Part shown: piece by piece, positions 16,757-25,419 of the stretch
Layout of the letters: the number at the start of each line of letters is the position of its first letter
How positions within the stretch are numbered: the stretch's first letter is position 1
Source of the DNA: Acidobacteria bacterium Ga0077551
GTDB taxonomy: Bacteria > Pseudomonadota > Alphaproteobacteria > Caulobacterales > Hyphomonadaceae
Assembly: GCA_001464545.1 (NCBI GenBank)
Contig: LNFC01000019.1
Location: forward strand, 124,001 to 188,000
Reading direction: 5' to 3'
Length of the DNA stretch: 64,000 nt
Notes under the pieces: generated by a model
What the model was told of the DNA's origin: nothing
What the model saw: only the letters and a program-made list of their open reading frames with translations
Database searches by the model: none
Translations under genes and position numbers: made by a program

Positions 16757-16782
16757 TTAAGGCCGCGTTAAAGGTAAGATTC
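16757..16782. promoter_or_regulatory. full CtrA box plus GANTC site upstream of podJ
   Basis: TTAAGGCCGCGTTAA (16757-16771) is an exact TTAA-N7-TTAA CtrA box. GATTC at 16778-16782, a CcrM methylation site usable by GcrA, follows 6 bp away. Both are 88-113 bp upstream of podJ, in the divergent region shared with the MerR gene. Confidence 0.65.
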
Positions 16783-16842
16783 TGTGCGAGTTTCCCGTAG
16801 GGAGGGCGCCCGGACTGCGCTTTCCCTTCGCGTAAGCGGAAA

Positions 16843-16858
16843 TTTACGTTGACGTTCG
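16843..16858. promoter_or_regulatory. ACGT-NN-ACGT operator upstream of merR (LiuR-like site 1)
   Basis: TTTACGTTGACGTTCG has two ACGT blocks two bases apart, a symmetric arrangement. The same arrangement recurs upstream of the second acyl-CoA dehydrogenase. It overlaps the predicted -35 of merR, so binding should repress transcription. Confidence 0.55.
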
Positions 16859-16881
16859 CGGAAGGTGTTGCTTAGAACACC
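16849..16881 (+). promoter_or_regulatory. merR promoter with inverted repeat over the -10
   Basis: TTGACG (16849-16854) and TAGAAC (16873-16878) are spaced by 18 bp. A perfect inverted repeat GGTGTT-N6-AACACC (16864-16881) covers the -10. GGAGGAACC before the ATG is a clear ribosome binding site. Confidence 0.45.
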
Positions 16882-16924
16882 CCCATAACAAGAAACCTGC
16901 AGACACAAACGGAGGAACCACGTC

Positions 16925-17407
16925 ATGCAACATCGTACCATTTCGTCTATTTCTGCCGCTGATTCCCGCACCTACACTATTTCCGAGCTTGCCCGGGAAT
17001 TCGGGGTGACGCCGCGCGCGTTGCGGTTCTACGAAGACAAAGACATGCTGCATCCGGCCCGCGACGGCATGATGCGTCTCTACTCCAACCGGGACCGCGC
17101 CCGGCTGACGATCATCGTGCGCCTCAAGCGCCTCGGACTGCCGCTGGCGGATATCCGCGAAATCCTGGACCTCTATGCCCTGAACGACGGCAAGCGGGCC
17201 CAGACCAAGATGATGCTGGAGAAGTTCCGCAAACAGGCCGCCGAACTGGAAGTCCAGCGCGGCGACATCGAAACGGCGCTGCACGAACTCTATAAAGGGA
17301 TCGAATGGCTCGAGGACCTGGTCGCCAATAACGGCCCGTCGGAAGAGACCAAGCGTCAGGCGCATGCCTATGAGCAGGTCGCCCGCAAGCAGCTCGACGA
17401 AGTCTGA
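16925..17407 (+). CDS. MerR-family regulator of the beta-oxidation cluster (LiuR-like)
   Basis: 160 residues. The MerR DNA-binding domain starts near residue 16 (YTISELAREFGVTPRALRFY, then EDKDMLHPARDG) and is followed by a long dimerisation helix. No effector cysteines are present, which argues against a metal sensor and for an acyl-CoA or similar ligand as proposed for LiuR. It precedes two acyl-CoA dehydrogenases, a thiolase and a FadB-type enzyme, and the ACGT-NN-ACGT palindromes lie before it and before the second dehydrogenase. Autoregulation is likely. Confidence 0.8.
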   Translation: MQHRTISSISAADSRTYTISELAREFGVTPRALRFYEDKDMLHPARDGMMRLYSNRDRARLTIIVRLKRLGLPLADIREILDLYALNDGKRAQTKMMLEKFRKQAAELEVQRGDIETALHELYKGIEWLEDLVANNGPSEETKRQAHAYEQVARKQLDEV

Positions 17408-17438
17408 GAGCCCGCTACCGAACAAATGTAGATAGTTG

Positions 17439-17468
17439 AGCGTGTTGGAATGACTTTTCCAACACGCT
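17439..17468. terminator. 12-bp perfect hairpin between merR and the first acyl-CoA dehydrogenase gene
   Basis: AGCGTGTTGGAA and its exact complement flank a 6-base loop. The T tract is short (TTGCC), so it may terminate only partly and allow read-through from merR. It could also be an operator. Confidence 0.55.
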
Positions 17469-17514
17469 TTGCCATTCAAGGCCGCAAACTTACTGTTTGA
17501 GAGGACCTTCCCCG

Positions 17515-19299
17515 ATGCCCCGTTATGACGCCCCCGTCCGTGACATGCAGTTCGTGCTGCACGAAGTCCTGCAGCTCCACAACTATTCGAACCTTCCGGG
17601 CTTTGCCGACGCAACCCCCGAGACGATCGACCAGATCCTGGAAGAGGGGGCGAAGTTCGCCAAGAACGTGCTGTTCCCGCTGAGCGCCGTTGGCGACCGG
17701 CAGGGCTGCAAGCGGAATGCGGACGCGAGCGTGAAGACGCCGGACGGGTTCCCGGAGGCGTACAAGCAGCTCGTCGAGAATGGCTGGCCGCTGCTGGCGG
17801 CGCATCCTGAAATGGGCGGGCAAGGCCTGCCGCATGCCGTGAACATTGCCTGGACCGAGATGGTCTCGGCATCGAACATGGCGTTCGGCATGTATCCCGG
17901 CCTGACGCACGGCGCCTATCAGGCGCTGATGGCGGGCGGCTCGGACGCGCTGAAGAAGAAGTACGGCCCCAAGATGGCCTCGGCCGAATGGGCCGGCACA
18001 ATGAACCTGACCGAGCCGCATTGCGGCACCGATCTCGGCCTGATGAAGACCAAGGCCGTGCCTAACGGCGATGGCAGCTACAAGATCACCGGCCAGAAGA
18101 TCTGGATCTCCGGCGGCGAGCAGGACCTGACCGAAAACATCATCCACCTCGTACTCGCCCGCATCGAAGGCGCGCCGGAAGGCATCAAGGGCGTTTCGCT
18201 GTTCGTGGTGCCGAAATTCCTGGTGAATGAGGATGGCTCGCTCGGCGCGCGCAACGCGGCCAGCTGCGGCGGCCTTGAAGAGAAGATGGGCATCCACGGC
18301 AACGCGACCTGCGTCATGAACTATGACGGCGCAACCGGCTGGCTGGTCGGCGACGAACACAAGGGCATGCGCACCATGTTCGTCATGATGAACGAGGCCC
18401 GCCTTGGCGTCGGCTTGCAGGGTCTGTCTCAGGCCGAGGTCGCCTACCAGAACGCGCTCGATTTCGCGAAGGACCGGGTGCAGGGCCGCTCGCTGACAGG
18501 CACGCAGGCGCCGGACAAGCCGGCCGATCCGATCATCGTACACCCGGACGTGCGCCGGATGTTGCTGGAGCAGAAAGCCTTCATCGAAGGCGCCCGTGCC
18601 TTCACTTATTGGGCCGCGTTCCAGGGCGACCTGCAGCACAAGTCACCCGACGAGAAAGTGCGCGAGCGTGCCGGCGACTACATGGCCCTGCTGACGCCGG
18701 TGGTGAAAGCCTACCTGACCCACAAGGGTCTCGAGAGCGCGAACCTTGGCCTGCAGGTGCACGGCGGATCGGGCTTCACGCGCGAGTGGGGCCTCGAGCA
18801 GATCGTCCGCGATTGCCGGATCACGCTGATCTATGAAGGCACCAACGGCGTGCAGGCGCTGGACCTGGTCGGCCGCAAGCTGGGCGCCAATGGCGGGCGG
18901 GCGGTGTTCAGCTTCTTCGCCGAGATCGACGAGTTCGTCGCCTCGGCCGAAGCGACGCCCGGCATGGAGCTTTACCTTGAGGGGCTGAAGACGGCGCGCG
19001 CGCAGCTGCAGGACGGCACGATGTGGTTGATGCAGAACGGCATGAGCGACTTCAACAATGCCGGCGCCTCCAGCCATGACTACCTGCACCTGATGGGTCT
19101 CACCTCGCTCGCCTACATGTGGGCGCGGATGGCGAAGCTGTCGCTGGAGAAGGCGAACACCAAGGACCCGTTCTATGCGGCGAAGCTCGCCACGGGGCGG
19201 TATTTCGTGGAGCGGATGCTGCCGGACACGGCGGCGCATCTTGCCAAGGTAAAGACCGGCGCGGGCGCGATGATGGCAGTCAGCGAAGCGCAGTTCTGA
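17515..19299 (+). CDS. acyl-CoA dehydrogenase, DmdC/FadE-like long form
   Basis: 594 residues, longer than ordinary acyl-CoA dehydrogenases because of the C-terminal extension typical of the DmdC-like group. The FAD/substrate core shows LTEPHCGTDLGLMKTKA, KIWISGGEQDLTENI and QVHGGSGFTREWG. The catalytic glutamate is in IYEGTNGVQALDL. It oxidises an acyl-CoA to the 2-enoyl-CoA; DmdC acts on methylmercaptopropionyl-CoA, but the chain length used here cannot be told. The ATG at 17515 begins the conserved YDAPVRDMQFVLHEVL segment. It heads the beta-oxidation gene run. Confidence 0.9.
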   Translation: MPRYDAPVRDMQFVLHEVLQLHNYSNLPGFADATPETIDQILEEGAKFAKNVLFPLSAVGDRQGCKRNADASVKTPDGFPEAYKQLVENGWPLLAAHPEMGGQGLPHAVNIAWTEMVSASNMAFGMYPGLTHGAYQALMAGGSDALKKKYGPKMASAEWAGTMNLTEPHCGTDLGLMKTKAVPNGDGSYKITGQKIWISGGEQDLTENIIHLVLARIEGAPEGIKGVSLFVVPKFLVNEDGSLGARNAASCGGLEEKMGIHGNATCVMNYDGATGWLVGDEHKGMRTMFVMMNEARLGVGLQGLSQAEVAYQNALDFAKDRVQGRSLTGTQAPDKPADPIIVHPDVRRMLLEQKAFIEGARAFTYWAAFQGDLQHKSPDEKVRERAGDYMALLTPVVKAYLTHKGLESANLGLQVHGGSGFTREWGLEQIVRDCRITLIYEGTNGVQALDLVGRKLGANGGRAVFSFFAEIDEFVASAEATPGMELYLEGLKTARAQLQDGTMWLMQNGMSDFNNAGASSHDYLHLMGLTSLAYMWARMAKLSLEKANTKDPFYAAKLATGRYFVERMLPDTAAHLAKVKTGAGAMMAVSEAQF

Positions 19300-19353
19300 T
19301 ACATTCCTGACGCTGCGGTACGGATGGCGAAACCGGACCGCAGCGACTACATG

Positions 19354-19369
19354 CTGACGTGAACGTAAG
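19354..19369. promoter_or_regulatory. ACGT-NN-ACGT operator (LiuR-like site 2)
   Basis: CTGACGTGAACGTAAG contains ACGT at 19357-19360 and 19363-19366, with the same 2-base gap as site 1. It is 40 bp before the second dehydrogenase gene. Confidence 0.55.
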
Positions 19370-19408
19370 CGGCAACCCGCATGCCGCGCCCGGCCTGGAG
19401 ATTGCCTG

Positions 19409-20584
19409 ATGTTGGAAAGCCCCCTGAACGTCCCGAAATCTGCCTGGCGGCAGGATGAGGAACTCGACATTTTTGCCGATGCCGTCGGCCAGTTCTTCGA
19501 AAAGGAATGTGCGCCGCATGTGCCCGCCTGGCGCAAGGCGGGGGTGGTGCCGCGCGACATCTGGAAGAAGGCCGGCGAGATGGGCCTGCTCGGCGCCTCG
19601 GTGCCGGAAGAGTATGGCGGGGCCGGCGGGGATTTCCGCCACGAGGCCATCATCATCGAGCAGCAGCAGTGGAAGGGCATCGACGGCTTCGGCATCACGC
19701 TGCACAACGCCATCATCGCGCCTTACATCACGGCCTATGGCACCGAGGAACAGAAGCGCCGCTGGCTGCCGAAGATCTGCTCGGGCGAGATCGTCACCGC
19801 GATTGCGATGACCGAGCCGGGCGCGGGCTCGGACCTGCAGAACATCAAGACGACGGCGAAGCGTGACGGCAACGAATATGTCATCAACGGCTCGAAGACC
19901 TTCATCTCGAACGGCCAGACCGCCAATCTCATCCTCGTCTGCGCCAAGACCGACCCGACCAAGGGCGCCAAGGGCATCTCGATCGTCTGTGTAGAGACAG
20001 ACCCGGTCGAGGGCGAAGGCGGCTTCCGCCGCGGGCGCAACCTCGACAAGGTCGGCCAGCATGCGGCCGATACGTCCGAGCTTTTCTTCGACGAAGTCCG
20101 CGTGCCGGCGACGCACCTGCTCGGCGACGAGGAAGGCAAGGGCTTCATCCAGCTGATGCAGAAACTGCCGCAGGAGCGGCATATCATCGGCCTGCAGGGC
20201 ATCGGCATGATCGAGCGCGCGATCCACGAGACGGTCGCCTATGTGAAGAGCCGCAAGGCCTTCGGCGGCACAATCTGGGATTTCCAGAACACGCAATTCA
20301 AGCTGGCCGAAGCGAAAACCGAGGCGACGGTGGCGAAGGTGTTCATGGATCACTGCACCGAGCTGCTGCTCCAGGACAAGCTCGACGCGGCCACGGCGTC
20401 GATGTCGAAATACTGGGTGTCGGACCTTCAGTGCAAGATCATCGACGAGTGCCTGCAGCTGCATGGCGGCTTCGGCTACATGGACGAGTATCCGATCGCG
20501 CAGATGTATGCCGACGCCCGCGTCCAGCGCATCTATGGCGGCGCCAACGAAGTGATGAAAATGCTGATCGCGAGGACGCTGTAG
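19409..20584 (+). CDS. acyl-CoA dehydrogenase, long-chain (LCAD)-like
   Basis: 391 residues. The final motif reads IYGGANEVMKMLIAR, lacking the usual catalytic Glu of YEGT. A glutamate is present in LPQERHIIGLQG instead, the position used by long-chain and isovaleryl-CoA dehydrogenases. Other similarity to mammalian LCAD is strong (QLHGGFGYMDEYPIA, ATASMSKYWVSDLQ). The substrate is therefore probably a long-chain or branched acyl-CoA. It has its own candidate operator and lies 109 bp after the first dehydrogenase. Confidence 0.9.
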   Translation: MLESPLNVPKSAWRQDEELDIFADAVGQFFEKECAPHVPAWRKAGVVPRDIWKKAGEMGLLGASVPEEYGGAGGDFRHEAIIIEQQQWKGIDGFGITLHNAIIAPYITAYGTEEQKRRWLPKICSGEIVTAIAMTEPGAGSDLQNIKTTAKRDGNEYVINGSKTFISNGQTANLILVCAKTDPTKGAKGISIVCVETDPVEGEGGFRRGRNLDKVGQHAADTSELFFDEVRVPATHLLGDEEGKGFIQLMQKLPQERHIIGLQGIGMIERAIHETVAYVKSRKAFGGTIWDFQNTQFKLAEAKTEATVAKVFMDHCTELLLQDKLDAATASMSKYWVSDLQCKIIDECLQLHGGFGYMDEYPIAQMYADARVQRIYGGANEVMKMLIARTL

Positions 20585-20590
20585 GCTGTC

Positions 20591-21025
20591 ATGCCCGACC
20601 GGCACCTCCTTCGAGATGTCTTCCCGACTCCGGCGCGCAGCTCGGTGTCGCTCGGCTTTGAACTTCTCGAATTGGACGCGAAAGCGATGACCACGCGCGT
20701 CCGGTTCAACGGCAGTTCGGAGTTCACCAATCCTGCCGGGTATATCCAGGGCGGCTATCTCGTCGCCATGATGGACGATGCCATCGGCATGCTGGCGACC
20801 GTGAAGGCCGGGACAGCCAAGTTTCCATCGACCGTTGATCTACACACGCACTTCCTGCGGCCTGTCCGTGTCGGCGTTATCGAAGTCGCCGCGCGCCTGC
20901 GCAATATCGGCCGCGCGATGATCTTCGCCGAAGCCGACCTCTTCGACGCGCGCGGCAAGGAAGCCGCCCGCGCCACCGCCTCCCTGACCCTCAACCCGGT
21001 GAAAGCACCGGCGACCCCATCCTGA
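20591..21025 (+). CDS. PaaI-family hotdog thioesterase
   Basis: 144 residues with a single hotdog fold: NPAGYIQGGYLVAMMDDA holds the helix-start G-G and acidic residue typical of PaaI-like thioesterases, and DLHTHFLRPVRVG follows. It probably hydrolyses acyl-CoA intermediates to release CoA. It starts 6 bp after the dehydrogenase stop and precedes the thiolase by 21 bp, so it is part of the same operon. Confidence 0.78.
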   Translation: MPDRHLLRDVFPTPARSSVSLGFELLELDAKAMTTRVRFNGSSEFTNPAGYIQGGYLVAMMDDAIGMLATVKAGTAKFPSTVDLHTHFLRPVRVGVIEVAARLRNIGRAMIFAEADLFDARGKEAARATASLTLNPVKAPATPS

Positions 21026-21046
21026 TCCCCCGAAAGGAGCTTTAAC

Positions 21047-22252
21047 ATGCCCGAAGCCTATATCTACGACGCCGTGCGCACGCCCCGCGGCAAAGGCAAG
21101 TCCAGCGGCGCGCTGCACGAGATCACCGCGCTGAGCCTCGGCACGCAGGTGCTGCAGGCCATCCGTGACCGGAACAATCTCGACACCTCGAAGGTGGACG
21201 ATGTGGTGTTCGGCTGCGTCTCGCCGGTCGGCGAGCAGGGCGGCGACATTGCCCGCATCGCGGTGCTGAACGCCGACTATGCGGAGACGACCGCCGGCGT
21301 GCAGGTCGACCGGTTCTGCGCCTCGGGCCTCGAAGCCTGCAACATGGCCGCCTCGAAAGTGATGACCGGCGAGGCCGACATGGCCATCGGCGGCGGCGTC
21401 GAGAGCATGAGTCGCGTGCCGATGGGCGCCGCAGGCGGCGCCTGGTCCACCGATCCGCAGGTCGCCTTCAAGTCCTACTTCACGCCCCAAGGCATCGGCG
21501 CCGACACGATCGCCACGAAATACGGCTTCAGCCGGGACGACGTGGACGCGTTCGCCGTCGAGAGCCAGCGCCGCGCGGCGCAGGCCTGGAAAGAAGGCCG
21601 CTTTAAGAAATCGGTCGTACCGGTGCGCGACCAGATGGGCGGCATCCGCCTCGCGCATGACGAGTTCATGCGGCCCGACACGACCATGCAGACGCTGGCG
21701 GCGCTTGAGCCATCCTTCGCCGGCATGGGCGGCATGGGCTTCGACGAAGTGATCAAGCAGCGCTATCCGGAACTCGAGAAGATCAACCACGTCCACCACG
21801 CCGGCAACTCGTCGGGCATCGTGGACGGCGCCTCGGCTGTCCTCTTCGGTTCTGAAGCGATGGGCAAGGCCACCGGCCTGAAGCCGCGCGCCCGCGTGCG
21901 CGCGATGGCGTCGATCGGTTCCGAGCCCGGCATCATGCTGACTGGTCCGACCTATGTGACGCAGAAGGTACTGAAGAAGGCGGGCATGACGGTCGAGGAC
22001 ATCGACCTGTTCGAGCTCAACGAAGCTTTCGCGTCGGTCGTCATGCTGATGATGAAGATGCTGAAAATCCCGCACGAGAAGATGAACGTGAACGGCGGCG
22101 CGATCGCGATGGGCCACCCGCTCGGCGCGACTGGCGGCATGATCCTCGGCACGATGGTCGATGAGCTTGAGCGCACCGGCAAGAAGACCGCGCTGGTCAC
22201 CCTATGCGTCGGCGCCGGCATGGGCACGGCCACGATCATCGAACGCGTCTGA
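21047..22252 (+). CDS. acetyl-CoA C-acyltransferase (thiolase, FadA/FadI-like)
   Basis: 401 residues. The nucleophilic Cys lies in [11 protein letters not shown], the catalytic His in [14 protein letters not shown] and the second Cys in [11 protein letters not shown], the three thiolase motifs. It cleaves 3-ketoacyl-CoA in the last step of beta-oxidation. AAAGGAGC precedes the ATG. The FadB-type gene follows after one unknown gene, so both subunits of a trifunctional-type system are present, though they are not adjacent. Confidence 0.92.
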   Translation: MPEAYIYDAVRTPRGKGKSSGALHEITALSLGTQVLQAIRDRNNLDTSKVDDVVFGCVSPVGEQGGDIARIAVLNADYAETTAGVQVDRFCASGLEACNMAASKVMTGEADMAIGGGVESMSRVPMGAAGGAWSTDPQVAFKSYFTPQGIGADTIATKYGFSRDDVDAFAVESQRRAAQAWKEGRFKKSVVPVRDQMGGIRLAHDEFMRPDTTMQTLAALEPSFAGMGGMGFDEVIKQRYPELEKINHVHHAGNSSGIVDGASAVLFGSEAMGKATGLKPRARVRAMASIGSEPGIMLTGPTYVTQKVLKKAGMTVEDIDLFELNEAFASVVMLMMKMLKIPHEKMNVNGGAIAMGHPLGATGGMILGTMVDELERTGKKTALVTLCVGAGMGTATIIERV

Positions 22253-22259
22253 TCCACGC

Positions 22260-22985
22260 ATGCGCGGCGCCGACCGGTACAGCGCGCTTTCAGCGGACTC
22301 GATCCTCACGACGCTTGCGCGCCTTGGGGACCGGGTGCGCGAGCGCTTTCCGGACCGGGGCCTGACGGGCGTGTGCGCCGAGCTTGACCGGATTGCGCAT
22401 GCACATGTGAAGCGGGTGGGCGATGTATCTAAGCCTCACCTGCTGCTGCGCGGACTGGTTGCGCTGGTCCTCATTGCAGGCCTTTTCATGGCCGGCGTGG
22501 GGATCGAGCAGAAAGTCCGCCTGCTGATGGAAAATCCGGACGAGATCGGGTTTGAGGGCATTGAGGCGATTGCCAATATCCTGATCCTGATGGGTGCAGC
22601 GATCTGGTTCCTCCTGAACCTGGAGGCCCGGATCAAAAGGTCTCAGGCGCTCAACGCGCTTCATGAGCTGCGCTCCATCGCGCACGTGATCGACATGCAC
22701 CAGCTGACCAAGGATCCGGCGAGCCTGCTGGGCGCGGGGCCGACGGCTTCTTCGCCCGACCGGGATCTCTCGCCCGCCGACCTGATGCGCTACCTCGACT
22801 ATTGCACCGAGATGCTGTCGCTGACCGGGAAACTCGCTGCGCTCTGCATGCAGAGCGTTCGCGACGAAGTCGTGATCCACACCGTCAACGAGATTGAAGG
22901 CCTGACCACCAACCTTTCCAGCAAGATCTGGCAGAAGATCATGATCATCCGTTCCGAGATCGATCTGCCTGTTCCCAAACAATGA
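22260..22985 (+). CDS. unknown two-helix membrane protein inside the beta-oxidation operon
   Basis: 241 residues, not assignable to a known family by eye. The first 60 residues are soluble and basic. Two hydrophobic segments follow at about 62-82 (LLLRGLVALVLIAGLFMAGV) and 105-122 (IEAIANILILMGAAIWFLLN). The remaining 120 residues are soluble and helical, with a central Pro/Ser-rich linker. The start is 7 bp after the thiolase stop, so it is part of the operon; the FadB gene follows after 28 bp. Its place between the two beta-oxidation subunits is unusual. A membrane-tethering or lipid-uptake role would be speculation. Confidence 0.6.
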   Translation: MRGADRYSALSADSILTTLARLGDRVRERFPDRGLTGVCAELDRIAHAHVKRVGDVSKPHLLLRGLVALVLIAGLFMAGVGIEQKVRLLMENPDEIGFEGIEAIANILILMGAAIWFLLNLEARIKRSQALNALHELRSIAHVIDMHQLTKDPASLLGAGPTASSPDRDLSPADLMRYLDYCTEMLSLTGKLAALCMQSVRDEVVIHTVNEIEGLTTNLSSKIWQKIMIIRSEIDLPVPKQ

Positions 22986-23013
22986 CCCAATTCCGAATTC
23001 AAGGAGACCTCTC

Positions 23014-25248
23014 ATGAACCTCGAAACCTTCAAATGGGATATTGATGCCGAAGGCATTGCCCATGCCATCTTCGACGTGCCCGGCCGCAGCATGAACACG
23101 CTGACCGGCAAGGCGGTGGCCGACATCATCGCGATCACCAAGGAAGTCGCCACCAACGACGCCATCAAGGGCCTTGTGCTCTCTTCCGGCAAGGCGAGCG
23201 GCTTCTGCGCCGGCGCTGACCTCGGCGAGATGGGCGACCGCGCGGGCGCGGGCGGCGAGAAGAAGCCGAAGTCCGTGGACGAACAGAAGAAGGAACAGTT
23301 CGACGCCGGCTTCTCGCTGAACGGCACGTTGCGCAAGCTGGAGACCTGCGGCAAGCCGGTGGCGGTCGCGCTCAACGGTCTCGCCCTCGGCGGCGGCCTC
23401 GAAGTGGCACTCGCCTGTCACTACCGCGTCGCAGCGAATGACAATCCGAAGCTGCAGTTCGGCCTGCCGGAAGCGAAGATCGGGCTGCTCCCGGGCGCCG
23501 GCGGCACACAGCGCCTGCCGCGCCTCGTTGGCGTGCAGGCGGCCTTGCCGCTGATCCTCCAGGGCGAAAGCTTTACCGCCGAGCAGGCAAAATCCATGGG
23601 CGTGGTCAACGAACTTGCGCCGTCCTCGGAGACCGTCGCCAAGGCGAAAGCTTGGGTGAAGGCGAACCCCAAGGCGAAGGCGCCGTGGGACGAGAAGGGC
23701 TACAAGGTGCCGGGCGGCGTGCCGCACAAGTCGCCGGGCGTCGGCCAGGTGGCGACGATGGCGAACATGATGCTCGCCTCGAAAACCTATGGGAACTATC
23801 CGGCCCAGAAGAACATCCTGTCCTGCATCTATGAAGGCATCCAGGTGCCGATCGATGCCGGCCTGCGCATCGAGACGCGCTATTTCATCAACACGCAGCA
23901 GCGCCCGGAAGCCAAGGCGATGATCCGCTCGCTGTTCCTGTCGATGCAGGAACTCGGCAAGGGCGCCAACCGCCCGGCGGGCCATCCGAAGACGGAGTTC
24001 AAGAAGATCGCCGTCATCGGCGCAGGCCTGATGGGCGCAGGGATTGCTTATGTGCAGGCGAAGGCCGGCATCCCGACCGTGTTGGTCGATGTGACGAAGG
24101 AAGCCGCCGAGAAGGGCAAGCAATACTCCGTACGCCTCGTCGAAAAAGACGTTTCGCGCGGCAAGTTGACGAAGGAAAAAGGCGATGCGCTGCTCTCACT
24201 GATCACGGCGACCGACAATTATGACGACTTCAAGGGCGCAGACCTTGTCGTCGAGGCGGTCTACGAGAACGAGGAGCTGAAAGCCAAGATCACCGAGCAG
24301 GCCGAAGCCGTGCTGGGCGACGACGCCGTGTTCGGCTCCAACACCTCGACGCTGCCGATCACCGGCCTTGCGAAAGCCTCGAAACGCCCGGCAAACTTCA
24401 TCGGCATCCACTTCTTCTCACCGGTCGAGCGGATGGGGCTGGTCGAGATCATCAAGGGCAAGGAGACGAGCGAAGCCACGCTGGCGAAATCGATCGACTA
24501 TGTGCTGGCGATCCGCAAGACGCCGATCGTCGTCAATGACAGCCGCGGCTTCTACACCTCGCGCTGCTTCGGTACCTATACGCGTGAAGGCATGGAGATG
24601 CTGGGCGAAGGCATCAAGCCGGCGATCATCGAGAACGTGGGCCGTCAGGCCGGAATGCCGATGGGCGCGCTCGAAGTCTCCGACTCGGTCGGCCTCGACA
24701 CCGCGCTGAAAGTGACGCGCGCGATGGCGGAAGCCACCGGCATTGATCTGCAGACGGATGAACGCACCAACTTCCTCGCCTGGCTGGTCGAAGACCAGGG
24801 CCGTGTTGGCCGCAAGGCGGGCAAGGGCTTCTATGACTATGACGAGAAGGGCAAGCCGTCCCGCCTCTGGCCGGACATCAACAAGCAGCTCGAGATCAAG
24901 ATCGACGAGTGCCCGCCGGCGCTGAAGAAGGAGCTGACCAACCGCTTCCTGGTGCGCCAGGCCGTTGAGGTGGCCCGCTGCTTCGAGGAAGGCGTGATCA
25001 CCGACGCGCGTGACGCCGATATCGGCTCGATCCTCGCCTGGGGATTCGCCCCGTTCACCGGCGGCTGCTGCTCCTATGTCGACCTGATCTGGGGCATCAA
25101 GGAATTCGTCGCCGAAGCCGACCGTCTCGCCGACAAGTACGGCGACCGCTTCCGCCCGAACAAGCTGCTGCGCGACATGGCCGCCAAGGGCGAAGGCTTC
25201 TACGACCGCTTCCCGCCGGCAGGCACCAAGGCGAAAGTGGCGGCGTAG
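23014..25248 (+). CDS. multifunctional enoyl-CoA hydratase / 3-hydroxyacyl-CoA dehydrogenase (FadB/FadJ-like)
   Basis: 744 residues. The N-terminal crotonase domain (1-200) shows SGFCAGADLGEMG and the oxyanion/catalytic region PEAKIGLLPGAGGTQRL. The NAD-binding Rossmann domain begins near residue 331 (IAVIGAGLMGAGIAYVQ). Two C-terminal 3-hydroxyacyl-CoA dehydrogenase domains follow (VNDSRGFYTSR). Together they hydrate enoyl-CoA and oxidise 3-hydroxyacyl-CoA. The ATG is preceded by AAGGAGA. With the thiolase it completes the beta-oxidation spiral encoded here. Confidence 0.94.
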   Translation: MNLETFKWDIDAEGIAHAIFDVPGRSMNTLTGKAVADIIAITKEVATNDAIKGLVLSSGKASGFCAGADLGEMGDRAGAGGEKKPKSVDEQKKEQFDAGFSLNGTLRKLETCGKPVAVALNGLALGGGLEVALACHYRVAANDNPKLQFGLPEAKIGLLPGAGGTQRLPRLVGVQAALPLILQGESFTAEQAKSMGVVNELAPSSETVAKAKAWVKANPKAKAPWDEKGYKVPGGVPHKSPGVGQVATMANMMLASKTYGNYPAQKNILSCIYEGIQVPIDAGLRIETRYFINTQQRPEAKAMIRSLFLSMQELGKGANRPAGHPKTEFKKIAVIGAGLMGAGIAYVQAKAGIPTVLVDVTKEAAEKGKQYSVRLVEKDVSRGKLTKEKGDALLSLITATDNYDDFKGADLVVEAVYENEELKAKITEQAEAVLGDDAVFGSNTSTLPITGLAKASKRPANFIGIHFFSPVERMGLVEIIKGKETSEATLAKSIDYVLAIRKTPIVVNDSRGFYTSRCFGTYTREGMEMLGEGIKPAIIENVGRQAGMPMGALEVSDSVGLDTALKVTRAMAEATGIDLQTDERTNFLAWLVEDQGRVGRKAGKGFYDYDEKGKPSRLWPDINKQLEIKIDECPPALKKELTNRFLVRQAVEVARCFEEGVITDARDADIGSILAWGFAPFTGGCCSYVDLIWGIKEFVAEADRLADKYGDRFRPNKLLRDMAAKGEGFYDRFPPAGTKAKVAA

Positions 25249-25272
25249 GTTCAGTTGAAGCTTACACGATGC

Positions 25273-25311
25273 GGGCCGCTTTGCTTATCGTACAGGTGAG
25301 TAAAGCGGCCC
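25273..25311. terminator. 10-bp perfect hairpin after the FadB gene
   Basis: GGGCCGCTTT and its exact complement flank a 19-base loop, 25 bp after the stop codon. There is no long T tract, so it may act as a weak terminator or protect the 3' end. Confidence 0.4.
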
Positions 25312-25419
25312 AAATCTTGTGAAAAACTGATCTGCGGAGCTATTTTGGGTTGCCGATCTGAAATTCTTGGTTTCTTCTGATTTCGCTCAAAACGAGCGCA
25401 ACAAAATCTGGGGGTTACC

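Noticed and set aside
22290-23375. Minus-strand open frame across the unknown membrane gene and the FadB start
   Set aside because: Antisense to two genes with good ribosome binding sites; no domain seen.
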